DNA of 18,061 nt from Corynebacterium yonathiae (GTDB lineage Bacteria > Actinomycetota > Actinomycetes > Mycobacteriales > Mycobacteriaceae). The notes beneath the pieces were generated by a model that searched no databases, was not told the DNA's origin, and saw only the letters and a list, made by a program, of their open reading frames with translations. The translations under genes were made by a program, and so were the position numbers. Location of the stretch: contig NZ_JAKOPM010000027.1 of assembly GCF_022288805.1 (NCBI RefSeq), forward strand, positions 1 to 18,061, given 5' to 3'. Of this stretch, positions 1 through 7,922 are shown one piece after another; position 1 is the first letter of the stretch, and every line of letters begins with the position of its first letter.

Positions 1-23
1 CGTGCTCTCAAAGAAAATGCCCC

Positions 24-68
24 CCCCACTAGTTGTTGGCAACTGATTTCTCAGTCCAACTAATGGGG
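24..68. other. Nested imperfect hairpin
   Basis: CCCCACTAGTTG (24-35) and CAACTAATGGGG (57-68) are inverted copies with one mismatch in 12. Between them ACTGA-TTTC-TCAGT (42-55) is a perfect five-base-pair hairpin. AGTTG (31-35) can also pair with the nearer CAACT (40-44), so two mutually exclusive folds exist. No U-run follows on the plus strand; on the minus strand the structure is followed by a moderately T-rich stretch. It could be a terminator for minus-strand transcription, an attenuator, or the end of an element lying left of the window. Its function is not determined. Confidence 0.5.
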
Positions 69-117
69 AGCAGTTCAGCCCACCGGCGGATTGCTTTTGC
101 GCTGATCCCCGTTCACG

Positions 118-294
118 GTGAGCGCGAAGGGGAGCGGTAGAAAATCCATGCCCTTGGCGCTCACCGGCAGAGCTTTCCGACGCCTCCATATGTTTCCCCG
201 TGAGCGCGGCGGGCGGAGCATCGGACAACGCGCCCCTCGCGCTCAGCGGAAGAGGAAAAGAGATGCCCCTCCGCGTGCCGGTGAGCGCGAAGGG
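118..294. repeat. Repeat cluster A: five alternating copies
   Basis: Five copies of a 14-base core, GTGAGCGCGAAGGG or a close variant, occur in strictly alternating orientation: plus 118-131, minus 151-164, plus 200-213, minus 233-246, plus 281-294. Adjacent copies can pair as long hairpins. The unit from 151 to 216 also shares the inner segment GCTTTCCGACGCC (172-184) with cluster B. The cluster fills the gene-free stretch below the 3' end of the first permease. Short open frames across it (reading V-S-A-K-G) come from the repeat and do not look like genes. The alternating layout resembles BIME/REP elements; I do not recognise this sequence as a described family. Confidence 0.85.
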
Positions 295-342
295 CGGAGA
301 GTGGCAGGGACGGCGGGGACGCGGGGAGGAGCGGGGTGGGGC

Positions 343-1728
343 CTAAGTCAGCGGCAGGGTGGAGGTGGGGTTAATGCCGCGAACCTTGGCATTGATGACA
401 CCGGCGACGGCGAGAACCGCGAACATAGCGGCGGCGGAGAAGAGTTGGGTGCGGGCGGTGGCGTCGGAAAGCATGAGCACCGCAATGCCTGCAAAGAGAG
501 CGAGGGCGAACCAGGTGAGGTAAGGATAGGCCCACATGCGGATGGGTAGGGGATGAAGAGCCTCGAGTTGGCGACGCAAGCGCAACTGGCTGACGGCGAT
601 AAGCACCCACACGATGAGCAGGGAGGCACCGGCGGCGTTAAGCATGAACGTAAGGAGCCAGCCGGTATCGGCGTAGTTAAGCACTACCATCACGGCCGAG
701 AGGAGGACCGAGAGGGCGATAGCGGTGGCGGGTACGCCGTCCTTATTGGTGGTGGTGAAGATGCGCGGGGCCTCGCCGCGGGAGGCCAGCGAGTGCATCA
801 TGCGAGAGGAGGCGTAGATCTGGGAGTTGAAAGCGGAAAGCAACGCAAGGACGATAACGACCTCCATGATGCCGGCCGCGCCCGGGATGCCGGCGCGCTC
901 GAGGACCATGGTAAAGGGCGATTCCGCGGCCGTGGAGGCATCGCCCAAGATGGAATAAGGCAGAAGGAACGTGATGACGATAACGGAGCCCAGGTAGAAC
1001 ACGGAGATGCGCAAGATGGTGGAACGCACGGCGTTGACCAGGGATTTTTCTGGGTCTTCGGATTCGGCGGACGCGATGGCGACGACCTCGATGCCGCCGA
1101 AGGCGAAGGCTACTGCGAGCAGGCCGGCCGCGACGCCGCCGAGGCCATTAGGCATGAAGCCGTCCTCTAGGAAGACGGAGGTGCCGATGAAGGAATGACC
1201 GGGCAGAAGGCCTAGGATGAGCAGCGCGCCGATAATGAGAAAGGCCACGATTACGATGACCTTGATGAGGGCGAACCAATACTCGAATTCGCCGAAGCTG
1301 CGCACGCGCAGCAGGTTGATGATGCCGAAGAGGACCACGCAAACGGCGGCGGGGATCCACGGCGAGACGTTGAACCAAGAGCCAATAAAGCCGGCCGCGC
1401 CGGTGATTTCGGCGCCAAGGACGGCGACGGTGGCTAGCCAATAAATCCAGCCCTGGGTAAAGCCCGCCCAGCGGCCGATGCCGTGTTCGGCGTATTCGGA
1501 AAAGGAGCCGGAGGCGGGGATAACGGTGCCCATCTCGCCCAGCATCTGCATCACCAAAATGGCAAGAAAGCCAGCGATGACGTAGGCGAGGAGCACGGCG
1601 GGGCCGGCGGCGGAAATGCCGACGCCGGTGCCCAAGAAAAGTCCGGCACCGATGGTGGAGCCTAGCCCCATCATCGTCAGGTGGCGGACCTTCAGACCAG
1701 AACCGAGGGTGGAGGAGTTATCAGTCAC
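343..1728 (-). CDS. Amino-acid permease, APC superfamily (AroP-like)
   Basis: This 461-residue inner-membrane protein has about 12 hydrophobic segments and is predicted to import an amino acid by proton symport. The first segment carries the APC amino-acid-transporter signature (residues 17-40, MMGLGS...GAGLFLG). GEM after segment 2, the GAEITGAA stretch and AFAFGGIE near the middle are also typical of the family. It closely resembles the permease at 2763-4121 and the corynebacterial AroP type. Aromatic or other neutral amino acids are plausible substrates, but the sequence does not settle this. The GTG at 1728 is the only reasonable start: the purine-rich GGAGGG before it is too close to act as a ribosome-binding site, while a -10 box sits six bases upstream, so translation is probably leaderless. 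It lies 45 bases downstream of dapD but appears to have its own promoter. Confidence 0.9.
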   Translation of the reverse strand: MTDNSSTLGSGLKVRHLTMMGLGSTIGAGLFLGTGVGISAAGPAVLLAYVIAGFLAILVMQMLGEMGTVIPASGSFSEYAEHGIGRWAGFTQGWIYWLATVAVLGAEITGAAGFIGSWFNVSPWIPAAVCVVLFGIINLLRVRSFGEFEYWFALIKVIVIVAFLIIGALLILGLLPGHSFIGTSVFLEDGFMPNGLGGVAAGLLAVAFAFGGIEVVAIASAESEDPEKSLVNAVRSTILRISVFYLGSVIVITFLLPYSILGDASTAAESPFTMVLERAGIPGAAGIMEVVIVLALLSAFNSQIYASSRMMHSLASRGEAPRIFTTTNKDGVPATAIALSVLLSAVMVVLNYADTGWLLTFMLNAAGASLLIVWVLIAVSQLRLRRQLEALHPLPIRMWAYPYLTWFALALFAGIAVLMLSDATARTQLFSAAAMFAVLAVAGVINAKVRGINPTSTLPLT

Positions 1729-1734
1729 CCCTCC

Positions 1735-1740
1735 ATCTTA
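1735..1740 (-). promoter_or_regulatory. -10 box for leaderless permease mRNA
   Basis: On the minus strand TAAGAT is followed by six bases and then the GTG start at 1728. This TANNNT-N6-GTG geometry places transcription initiation at or next to the start codon. No convincing -35 is visible. It decides the start of the permease gene. Confidence 0.55.
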
Positions 1741-1745
1741 TTTTG

Positions 1746-1769
1746 CCCGATTGGTCTATAGGAATCGGG
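1746..1769. promoter_or_regulatory. Palindrome upstream of permease: operator or terminator
   Basis: CCCGATT (1746-1752) and AATCGGG (1763-1769) are perfect seven-base inverted copies separated by 10 bases. If transcription starts at 1728, the palindrome covers about -18 to -41 of the permease promoter, which suits a repressor operator. It is also 3' of dapD and could act as a dapD terminator, although no U-run follows on the minus strand. I favour the operator reading. Confidence 0.45.
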
Positions 1770-1773
1770 GGTA

Positions 1774-2745
1774 TTAATTCTTGTGCAGCTCGTCGTTAAG
1801 CGCGACGGCCTCGGACTTCCACTCCACGGCCTCGACCGCCCCGGAGACGGAGTTGCGGCGCAGCAACATGCCGGAGGCGCCGGAGAGCTGGGAGCCCTTG
1901 ACGCTTTCGCCATTGTCGACGCCCAGTGCTTCCGCAACCTTGCCAAAGACGGCCACTTTGGTGCCGGCGGTGACGTAGAGGCCGGCTTCGACCACGGCGT
2001 CGTCGCCAAGCGAAATGCCGATACCGGAGTTGGCGCCGAGCAGGCAGCGCTCGCCGATGGAAATGACCTCCTTGCCGCCGCCAGACAGGGTACCCATGAT
2101 GGATGCGCCGCCGCCGATATCAGAGCCATCGCCCACGACGACGCCTGCGGAGATGCGGCCTTCCACCATCGAGGCGCCAAGGGTGCCAGCATTGAAGTTG
2201 ACGAAGCCTTCGTGCATGACGGTGGTGCCCTCAGCCAGGTGAGCGCCTAGGCGCACGCGGTCCGCGTCACCGATGCGGACGCCGGACGGTACAACGTAGT
2301 CCACCATGCGCGGGAACTTGTCTACTGAGTAGACAACGACCGGACCGCGGGAGGCGAGGCGGCCGCGCACCATCTGGAAATCGGAGACGGCGCACGGGCC
2401 ATAGTTGGTCCACACCACGTTATTGAGGTGGCCGAAGATGCCATCCATATTCAGGCCGTGCGGCTTGACAGCGCGGTGGGAGAGGAGGTGCAGGCGCAGG
2501 TAAGCATCGTAGGTATCGACGGGGGCATCATCCAGATCCTTAATGGTGGTCTCCACGGCGACGCGGGCCACGCCGCGCTCCTCGTCCGGGCCGGCTAGTG
2601 CCGAGAACTGCTGGGGGTCCTCCTCCAAGCGCTTGGTCCCGGTGGTCTCTACGTTTTTATCGGTGTATACGGCCGGGAACCATACGTCCAAGACGGTGCC
2701 GTCATGGGTAATGGTTGCCAGGCCGCGTGCGGATGCAGAAGTCAT
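1774..2745 (-). CDS. dapD: Tetrahydrodipicolinate N-succinyltransferase
   Basis: Transfers succinyl from succinyl-CoA to tetrahydrodipicolinate in the succinylase branch of the DAP/lysine pathway, which supplies meso-DAP for peptidoglycan; cytoplasmic and normally trimeric. The 323-residue protein has the actinobacterial DapD layout: an alpha/beta N-terminal part ([28 protein letters not shown]), then a left-handed beta-helix of hexapeptide repeats ([65 protein letters not shown]) and a short C-terminal tail. These match corynebacterial and mycobacterial DapD as I remember them. The ATG at 2745 follows a TAAGCT box by seven bases with no Shine-Dalgarno sequence, so a leaderless transcript is likely. 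It lies between two paralogous permease genes, 17 bases after the upstream one, while dapE is across the divergent promoter. Confidence 0.96.
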   Translation of the reverse strand: MTSASARGLATITHDGTVLDVWFPAVYTDKNVETTGTKRLEEDPQQFSALAGPDEERGVARVAVETTIKDLDDAPVDTYDAYLRLHLLSHRAVKPHGLNMDGIFGHLNNVVWTNYGPCAVSDFQMVRGRLASRGPVVVYSVDKFPRMVDYVVPSGVRIGDADRVRLGAHLAEGTTVMHEGFVNFNAGTLGASMVEGRISAGVVVGDGSDIGGGASIMGTLSGGGKEVISIGERCLLGANSGIGISLGDDAVVEAGLYVTAGTKVAVFGKVAEALGVDNGESVKGSQLSGASGMLLRRNSVSGAVEAVEWKSEAVALNDELHKN

Positions 2746-2752
2746 GCCCGCT

Positions 2753-2758
2753 AGCTTA
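2753..2758 (-). promoter_or_regulatory. -10 box for leaderless dapD mRNA
   Basis: TAAGCT on the minus strand is followed by seven bases and the ATG of dapD. The box lies in the 17-base gap after the stop codon of the upstream permease gene, so dapD can be transcribed separately from it as well as by read-through. Confidence 0.5.
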
Positions 2759-2762
2759 GCAA

Positions 2763-4121
2763 CTACTTCGGCGCTCCTGCGCGCTGGCCGGTGGGAAGCA
2801 CAAAGGACAAGATTATGAGGACTGCAGCGAGGATCAGAACCGAGACGACCTGGTTGCGTGCAGCCGGGTCAAAGAGCATGAGCAGGGTGAGTCCACCCAA
2901 GGCCGCGGCCGTGACCCACGGCAGCCAGGGGAATCCAGGCACGCGCAGTTCGGTCAACTCGCCATTTTCGCGCATTATGGGATGTAGCTTGATAAAGGAA
3001 GCCACGATGAAAAACCAGATGACCAGCAGGCACCCGCCCACTGCATTGAAGAGAAATGCTAGGAGCCCCGGTGGGTTCCAGAACTGCAGGCCTACCGAAG
3101 CGAAGGCAAAGACCATGGACAAAATGACCGCGTTGATGGGGGAGCCCGCGCGATTTTGCTTGAGGAAGAACGCGGGGGCGCAGTGGTCCTTGGCCATATC
3201 GAAGACCAAACGGGAGGTGGCGTAAATCTGCGCGTTGAAGGCAGACAGTAGCGCTAAGGCAATAATGGCCTCCATGAAGCCGGCCGCAAAGGGAATCTTG
3301 GCGGCAGCGAGTACCAGGGTAAAGGGGGAATCGGCGGCGACATCGGCGTCCTGGATGGAGCTAAACGGCAGTGCCATAGTGATAACCACGATGGAGCCGA
3401 TGTAGAAGATCATGATGCGCACGATGATGGCGCGTACCGCGGTGGCCACGTTGTGCGCTGGGTCCTCGGATTCGGCCGCCGCGATGGTGACCAGCTCGAT
3501 GCCTCCGAAGGCGAAGGCAACGGCCAGCAATCCGGCGGCGAAACCTGGCATGCCATTAGGCAGAAAGTTATCGGTTAAATTGGTTCCGGCCAGGGAGAGA
3601 TCCATGCCGGGCAGGATGCCCAGCGCCATGAGTGCGCCAACAACGAGGAAGGCAACGATGACGCCGACCTTAATGATGGCGAACCAGAACTCGAATTCGC
3701 CAAAGCCGCCGACGGCCGCGAAGTTGACCACCGCGAAGAATGCTACGGCAATAAGCGCTGGAATCCACGGGGCAATATCGAACCAGTTGGAAATGATGGC
3801 GGCCGCGCCGGTGATTTCGGCACCCATGACCATGATCAGCATGAACCAGAAGATCCACCCCATGGTAAAGCGCGCCCAGTGCCCATAGGCCTGACCGGCG
3901 TAGGTGGAAAATGACCCCAAAGAGGGGCGGGCGGCGGCCATCTCACCGAGCATCCACATCACCAGGGCGATGAGCGCGCCGGCTACGGCATAGGAGATGA
4001 GCACGGAGGTGCCGGAGATCTGGATGCCGAGGCCCACGCCGAGGAAGAGACCGGCGCCCACGGCGGAGCCAAGGCCCATCATCGTGAGATGACGGGATTT
4101 CAATTGAGTGGCTTCGGCCAT
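2763..4121 (-). CDS. aroP: Aromatic amino-acid permease-like APC transporter
   Basis: A 452-residue polytopic inner-membrane amino-acid importer with about 12 transmembrane segments. It carries the APC signature [15 protein letters not shown] near the N-terminus, [34 protein letters not shown] and a late segment resembling C. glutamicum AroP as I remember it ([20 protein letters not shown]). In C. glutamicum aroP lies beside dapE, and this gene is divergent from dapE here, which supports the name; the substrate is still an inference. A longer frame begins at GTG 4130, but that GTG is part of AAGGTG, a good ribosome-binding site six bases before the ATG at 4121, so I choose ATG 4121. It is followed by dapD after 31 bases (stop 2763, dapD start 2745). 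Confidence 0.85.
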   Translation of the reverse strand: MAEATQLKSRHLTMMGLGSAVGAGLFLGVGLGIQISGTSVLISYAVAGALIALVMWMLGEMAAARPSLGSFSTYAGQAYGHWARFTMGWIFWFMLIMVMGAEITGAAAIISNWFDIAPWIPALIAVAFFAVVNFAAVGGFGEFEFWFAIIKVGVIVAFLVVGALMALGILPGMDLSLAGTNLTDNFLPNGMPGFAAGLLAVAFAFGGIELVTIAAAESEDPAHNVATAVRAIIVRIMIFYIGSIVVITMALPFSSIQDADVAADSPFTLVLAAAKIPFAAGFMEAIIALALLSAFNAQIYATSRLVFDMAKDHCAPAFFLKQNRAGSPINAVILSMVFAFASVGLQFWNPPGLLAFLFNAVGGCLLVIWFFIVASFIKLHPIMRENGELTELRVPGFPWLPWVTAAALGGLTLLMLFDPAARNQVVSVLILAAVLIILSFVLPTGQRAGAPK

Positions 4122-4154
4122 TGTTATCACCTTAGGAAGGACGAATTATTTGCA

Positions 4155-4170
4155 GTGAAGTGAACTTTAC
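4155..4170. promoter_or_regulatory. Imperfect palindrome between divergent permease and dapE
   Basis: GTGAAGT (4155-4161) and ACTTTAC (4164-4170) are inverted copies matching at six of seven positions around a two-base spacer. They sit in the 89-base divergent promoter region, upstream of both genes. A dimeric regulator could bind here; I do not recognise a known consensus. Confidence 0.35.
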
Positions 4171-4196
4171 ACAATGCGGTGAGCTGCGCGGAGCGC

Positions 4197-4202
4197 TAGC
4201 AT
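4197..4202 (+). promoter_or_regulatory. -10 box for leaderless dapE mRNA
   Basis: TAGCAT ends eight bases before the GTG at 4211. No Shine-Dalgarno sequence lies at a useful distance from that GTG, so this box supports a leaderless start at 4211 rather than the longer frame beginning at GTG 4160. Confidence 0.45.
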
Positions 4203-4210
4203 GGCGCTTT

Positions 4211-5299
4211 GTGACTTTAGATCTTTATGCAGACCCCATCGAATTGACCAAGGCGCTCGTAGATATTCCGAGCCCCTCCCATCATGAGGAAGCCATCGCA
4301 GACGCCATCGAAGAAGCGCTGCGCGGTTTGGACGTCGAGGTTGCCCGCTACGGCAATACCGTGTGTGCCCGCACGAACCGCGGGCTGGATTCCCGCGTGG
4401 TGCTCGCCGGCCACATTGATACCGTTCCGTTGGCAGAAAATGTACCGCATCACATGGAAAGCTCTGAAGACGGGGCGGAGATTATGTGGGGCTGCGGCAC
4501 CGTAGACATGAAGTCTGGCATGGCCGTCTACCTTAATGCCTTTGCGCAGCTGCACGAAGCAAATGAGCTGAAACATGACCTCACCGTCATCGCCTATGAG
4601 GGCGAAGAGGTAGCCACTGAATTTAATGGCTTGGGCCACCTGCAAAAGGAACATCCGGAGTGGCTTGAAGGTGACTTCGCGCTGCTGGGCGAGCCCTCCG
4701 GTGCCATGGTGGAGGCGGGATGCCAGGGGTCCATTCGTCTGCGCGTTACCGCGCACGGCACCCGCGCGCATTCGGCCCGCGCGTGGCTCGGATCCAATGC
4801 TGCGCATAAGCTCGCGCCGATTATGACCCGCATCGCTGCCTATGAGTCTCGCGATGTCACTATTGATGGCTGCACCTACCGCGAGGGGCTCAATATCGTT
4901 CACCTGGAATCGGGCGTGGCCACTAATACGCTGCCAGATGAGGCGTGGATGTTTGTGAATTTCCGCTTCGCTCCGGACCGCACGAGTGACGAGGCGCTGG
5001 AGTACATGAAGTCCATCATCGGCGAGGAAGAAGACGTCACCATCGAAATCGATGACATCGCCCCGGCCGCCCAACCTGGTCTGGGTCAGCCAGCAGCCAA
5101 GGCTCTTATCGACGCCGTCGGGGGCAACGTCCGCGCCAAGTATGGCTGGACCGACGTCGCCCGCTTTTCCGAGATGGGTACTCCGGCCGTGAATTTCGGC
5201 GCCGGTGACCCAGGATTTGCGCATAAGAAGGACGAACAAGTCCCCACTGCGCAGATCACCGAAGTATCTACCGCCCTCTTGAACTACCTGAAGGGATAG
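4211..5299 (+). CDS. dapE: Succinyl-diaminopimelate desuccinylase
   Basis: Hydrolyses N-succinyl-LL-DAP to LL-DAP and succinate, a late step of the succinylase branch begun by DapD; a cytoplasmic M20-family dizinc enzyme, usually a dimer. With the chosen start it has 362 residues. The M20 residues are all present: His68-x-Asp70 (AGHIDTVP), bridging Asp99 (GTVDMKSG), Glu132-Glu133 (YEGEEV; base and metal ligand), Glu161 (GEPSG) and His338 (GFAHKKDE). The frame is open back to GTG 4160, but the extra 17 residues are unlike the family. Starting at GTG 4211 gives the expected opening TLDLYADPIELTKALVDIPS and fits a leaderless promoter. It heads a plus-strand run; the LOG gene begins three bases after its stop. 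Confidence 0.95.
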   Translation: MTLDLYADPIELTKALVDIPSPSHHEEAIADAIEEALRGLDVEVARYGNTVCARTNRGLDSRVVLAGHIDTVPLAENVPHHMESSEDGAEIMWGCGTVDMKSGMAVYLNAFAQLHEANELKHDLTVIAYEGEEVATEFNGLGHLQKEHPEWLEGDFALLGEPSGAMVEAGCQGSIRLRVTAHGTRAHSARAWLGSNAAHKLAPIMTRIAAYESRDVTIDGCTYREGLNIVHLESGVATNTLPDEAWMFVNFRFAPDRTSDEALEYMKSIIGEEEDVTIEIDDIAPAAQPGLGQPAAKALIDAVGGNVRAKYGWTDVARFSEMGTPAVNFGAGDPGFAHKKDEQVPTAQITEVSTALLNYLKG

Positions 5300-5302
5300 A
5301 CC

Positions 5303-6067
5303 ATGACTCCTGAGCAGATGCGCACCTTGCGCGGCCCGATGTTGTTGCGCACCGAAGGCGAGCAGACCTCTACCTTTGACCAGCGGCTCCTAGAGTCCGG
5401 CGCGGATCACGAGTGGCAGCATGCCGATCCCTGGCGCGTGCTGCGCATCCAAGGCGAATTCGTCGCCGGTTTTGATGCGCTATCCAAGCTGCCGAAGGCC
5501 GTCACTGTCTTCGGCTCTGCGCGCACCACCCCAGAGGACGCAAGCTACCAGCTGGGAGTTGAGGTGGGCCGCAAGTTAGCAGAGCACTCCTATGCCGTAA
5601 TCACTGGCGGCGGCCCCGGCATCATGGAAGCAGCCAACCGCGGCGCCCACGAGGCCGGCGGGCTTTCCGTGGGCCTAGGCATTGAACTGCCCCATGAGCA
5701 AGGGCTTAATGAATACGTTGACCTAGGCTTGAACTTCCGCTACTTCTTTGCCCGCAAGACCATGTTCTTGAAGTATTCGCAGGCCTTCATTTGCCTGCCC
5801 GGCGGCATGGGCACGATGGACGAGTTTTTCGAGGTCATGTGCATGGTCCAGACCGGCAAGGTGACCAATTACCCCATTGTGCTCATGGGGACCGAGTACT
5901 GGTCCGGCCTGCTGGAGTGGATGGAAAATACCCTCGCTGCTAACGGCTATATCAACGCAAAGGACCGGGAGCTTTTCTTGCTTACCGACGACCCTGAAGA
6001 GGCCCTCGCCCACATCATCCAGCGCCACCAAGTAATGAGCGATAAGCGCATTAGGGAGCCGCGTTGA
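5303..6067 (+). CDS. LOG-family nucleotide 5'-monophosphate phosphoribohydrolase
   Basis: A 254-residue cytoplasmic protein of the LOG (once 'lysine decarboxylase-like', TIGR00730) family. It has a Rossmann-type fold with VTVFGSAR at 68-74, GGGPGIMEAANRG (102-114), Arg151-Lys152 and the diagnostic PGGMGTMDE (166-174). Characterised members cleave the N-glycosidic bond of AMP or N6-modified adenosine monophosphates, releasing the base and ribose 5-phosphate. The protein has an N-terminal extension of about 65 residues before the core, typical of the longer (type II) form. The ATG at 5303 follows AAGGGATAG overlapping the dapE stop. Its last four bases overlap the TTG start of folP2, so the two are probably translationally coupled. 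The mycobacterial equivalent occupies the same neighbourhood; its link to DAP synthesis is not known. Confidence 0.92.
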   Translation: MTPEQMRTLRGPMLLRTEGEQTSTFDQRLLESGADHEWQHADPWRVLRIQGEFVAGFDALSKLPKAVTVFGSARTTPEDASYQLGVEVGRKLAEHSYAVITGGGPGIMEAANRGAHEAGGLSVGLGIELPHEQGLNEYVDLGLNFRYFFARKTMFLKYSQAFICLPGGMGTMDEFFEVMCMVQTGKVTNYPIVLMGTEYWSGLLEWMENTLAANGYINAKDRELFLLTDDPEEALAHIIQRHQVMSDKRIREPR

Positions 6068-6894
6068 GCCTCGCGCGCGTGATGGCGATTGTCAATCGCA
6101 CCCCGGATTCCTTCTATGACAAGGGAGCAACCTACGACCTTGACCCGGCGCTGCGCCGTTGCGATGAGGTGATCGCGGCAGGTGCTTCCATCGTTGACAT
6201 TGGCGGCGTTAAGGCCGGACCCGGTAAGGCCGTGGACGCGGCGGAGGAAATCGATCGCGTCGTGCCGACCATTGCGAAGGTGCATGAGCGTCACCCAAAT
6301 GTCCTCATTTCCGTCGATACTTGGCGCAGCGAGGTGGCAGAGGCGGCCATTGCTGCCGGTGCCGGGCTGGTCAATGACACCTGGGCGGGTTGGGATCCCC
6401 AGCTCATCGAGGTTGCCGGACACCACCGCGTGGGCTACGTCTGCTCGCACACCGGTGGTATCACCCCGCGCACCCGGCCACACCGCGTCCATTTTGATGA
6501 TGTGGTGGCCGATGTCATCGCAGAAACCACCCAGCTGGCCGAGCACGCCGCCGCTCTCGGTTGCCCGGAGGACCTGACCTTCATTGATCCGACCCATGAC
6601 TTTGGCAAGAACACCTTCCACGGTCTCGAGCTCTTGCGGCGCATCGACGAGGTCGTGGCCACCGGCTGGCCGGTGCTCATGGCGCTATCCAATAAGGATT
6701 TTGTGGGCGAGACGCTAGACCGCGGTGTTGGTGAGCGCGTTGCCGGTACTTTAGCCGCCACCGCGTGGTCCGCTGCGCGCGGAGTGGCCGCCTTCCGCGT
6801 CCACGAGGTAGCAGAAACCGCCGATGTCATCCGCATGACCGCCGCCATTCAAGGTGAGGTGCCCCCGCTAGCGACCACGCGAGGCCTAGCATGA
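6064..6894 (+). CDS. folP2: Dihydropteroate synthase paralogue FolP2
   Basis: A 276-residue TIM-barrel protein of the DHPS (pterin-binding) superfamily. It keeps the N-terminal loop NRTPDSFYD (11-19), SVDTW, the pterin-site stretch NDTW, DPTHDFGKNTFHG and the C-terminal RVHEV. The DHPS loop usually read as GGESTRPG is GGVKAGPG here, so residues used for p-aminobenzoate are missing. Mycobacterial FolP2 has the same change and, as I recall, does not act as a DHPS; true folate synthesis probably depends on a folP1 elsewhere. The TTG start at 6064 overlaps the LOG stop (TTGA), and the gene's own stop overlaps the gpgS start (ATGA). It is therefore coupled on both sides. Its substrate is unknown; conserved linkage to gpgS suggests a role near glucosylglycerate metabolism. 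Confidence 0.9.
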   Translation: MSLARVMAIVNRTPDSFYDKGATYDLDPALRRCDEVIAAGASIVDIGGVKAGPGKAVDAAEEIDRVVPTIAKVHERHPNVLISVDTWRSEVAEAAIAAGAGLVNDTWAGWDPQLIEVAGHHRVGYVCSHTGGITPRTRPHRVHFDDVVADVIAETTQLAEHAAALGCPEDLTFIDPTHDFGKNTFHGLELLRRIDEVVATGWPVLMALSNKDFVGETLDRGVGERVAGTLAATAWSAARGVAAFRVHEVAETADVIRMTAAIQGEVPPLATTRGLA

Positions 6895-7613
6895 GTGTCT
6901 CGGTCATCATTCCAGCCCTCAATGAGGAGAACACCGTTGCGGAGGTCGTGCGGGCCTGCCTTGCCGATAATCCGCTTGAGGTGCTGGTAATCGACGCCGA
7001 CTCCTCAGACGCCACCGCCTCCCGCGCTGCCGCAGCCGGGGCTGACGTACATAATTGGCGCGAAATACTCCCGGAGGAGCCGCGTCCCGGGAAGGGAGAA
7101 TCCCTATGGCGCGGGGTCGCCGCGGCGAAGGGAGACATTGTTGTGTTTGTTGACGCGGATCTTGAATCCGCCGCGCCCGGCATGGTCACTGCACTGGCCA
7201 ATCCCTTTGCCGATCCCGCAGTGGAGATGGTCAAGGCCCGCTACCGCCGCAGCCTCAACGGCCAGCCCACCGGCGGCGGCCGCGTGACTGAGCTGACCGC
7301 CAAGCCGCTCATCAAGCAATTCTTCCCCGAACTCGCCCACGTTGATCAGCCCCTTGGGGGCGAATACGCCCTGCGTCGCACTACCGCCCTCACCCTGCCC
7401 TTTGTGGAGGGGTATGGGGTGGAAGCGGGACTATTGGTGGACGTCGGCAAGCGGGGCACAGTCGCGCAAGTGGACTTGGGCACACGGGTGCACCGCAACC
7501 GGCCACTACACGAGCTGGCACCGATGGCCGAGGTGGTTGCGCGCACGTTACTCGCCCGCGCCGGGGTCATCGCGCCTGTTGCTCAACGCCCGCCGCTAAA
7601 AGGTATGGTTTAA
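6891..7613 (+). CDS. gpgS: Glucosyl-3-phosphoglycerate synthase (GT81)
   Basis: Predicted to transfer glucose from a nucleotide sugar (UDP-glucose in mycobacteria) to 3-phosphoglycerate, giving glucosyl-3-phosphoglycerate. This is the first step to glucosylglycerate and, in mycobacteria, to methylglucose lipopolysaccharides. The 240-residue GT-A fold protein shows VIIPALNEE (5-13), RPGKGESLWRG, the metal-binding DAD (88-90), the GGGRVTEL and LIKQFFPEL segment, QPLGGEYALRR, GYGVEAGLL and the family's C-terminal RPPLKGMV. It lacks roughly 45 N-terminal residues and other insertions present in the 324-residue M. tuberculosis enzyme. The ATG overlaps the folP2 stop. The link to glycogen genes downstream in the window (glgA, glgC) fits sugar-nucleotide metabolism. 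The final product in this organism is unknown. Confidence 0.92.
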   Translation: MSVSVIIPALNEENTVAEVVRACLADNPLEVLVIDADSSDATASRAAAAGADVHNWREILPEEPRPGKGESLWRGVAAAKGDIVVFVDADLESAAPGMVTALANPFADPAVEMVKARYRRSLNGQPTGGGRVTELTAKPLIKQFFPELAHVDQPLGGEYALRRTTALTLPFVEGYGVEAGLLVDVGKRGTVAQVDLGTRVHRNRPLHELAPMAEVVARTLLARAGVIAPVAQRPPLKGMV

Positions 7614-7616
7614 GCC

Positions 7617-7910
7617 ATGCTGTCTTGGATTATGCTCCTCCTTGTCCTTATCGCCCTGACCGTCATTGGCACCTGGGTATGGGGATCGATCTTCGGCCGC
7701 GGTGAGGTCATGCACCCGCTCGACGAGCCGGAGAATGTGCGCGAGAATAACCGCGCTGCCATCCGCAAAGGTTGCTTTGACCAGGTGAAATTCGAAGTAG
7801 TTCCCCGTGGGTACCGCCAAGACCAGGTCGATGATCTTCTCACCCAACTGGAAGAAGAACTATCTTCCGCGCCGAAAAGGTCTAAGGTGGAAGGAAAAGA
7901 AGTTAACTAA
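7617..7910 (+). CDS. Membrane-anchored DivIVA-domain protein
   Basis: A 97-residue protein with one N-terminal transmembrane segment (about residues 3-23) and a short cytoplasmic part. Residues 58-76 hold the DivIVA-like signature, FEVVPRGYRQDQVDDLL, as in the DivIVA N-terminal domain that recognises curved or polar membrane. The acidic, lysine-rich tail is probably disordered. It is much shorter than a true DivIVA/Wag31 and has no long coiled coil, so it is unlikely to be the polar scaffold itself. A similar small protein follows gpgS in M. tuberculosis. AAAAGGT at 7598-7604 is the likely ribosome-binding site, and the start is three bases after the gpgS stop, indicating one operon. Confidence 0.82.
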   Translation: MLSWIMLLLVLIALTVIGTWVWGSIFGRGEVMHPLDEPENVRENNRAAIRKGCFDQVKFEVVPRGYRQDQVDDLLTQLEEELSSAPKRSKVEGKEVN

Positions 7911-7915
7911 AGGAG
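7910..7915 (+). promoter_or_regulatory. Ribosome-binding site of the DUF3117 gene
   Basis: AAGGAG overlaps the last base of the DivIVA-like gene's stop codon and lies seven bases before the ATG at 7923. This near-consensus site is a main reason for calling the following very short gene. Confidence 0.7.
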
Positions 7916-7922
7916 ACTCACT

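Noticed and set aside
118..294. CRISPR-like array
   Set aside because: Repeats alternate in orientation, vary in sequence and spacing, and have no cas genes nearby; this fits a REP/BIME-like element.
118..549. Plus-strand open frame through repeat cluster A
   Set aside because: Composition follows the GC-rich repeat and then the antisense of the permease; no recognisable domain or ribosome-binding site.
4122..4130. GTG 4130 as start of the aroP-like permease
   Set aside because: That GTG is part of AAGGTG, the probable ribosome-binding site for ATG 4121.
4217..5239. Long minus-strand open frame (340 codons) opposite dapE
   Set aside because: It mirrors dapE codon for codon; dapE has all catalytic residues, and the antisense frame resembles no family and has no ribosome-binding site.
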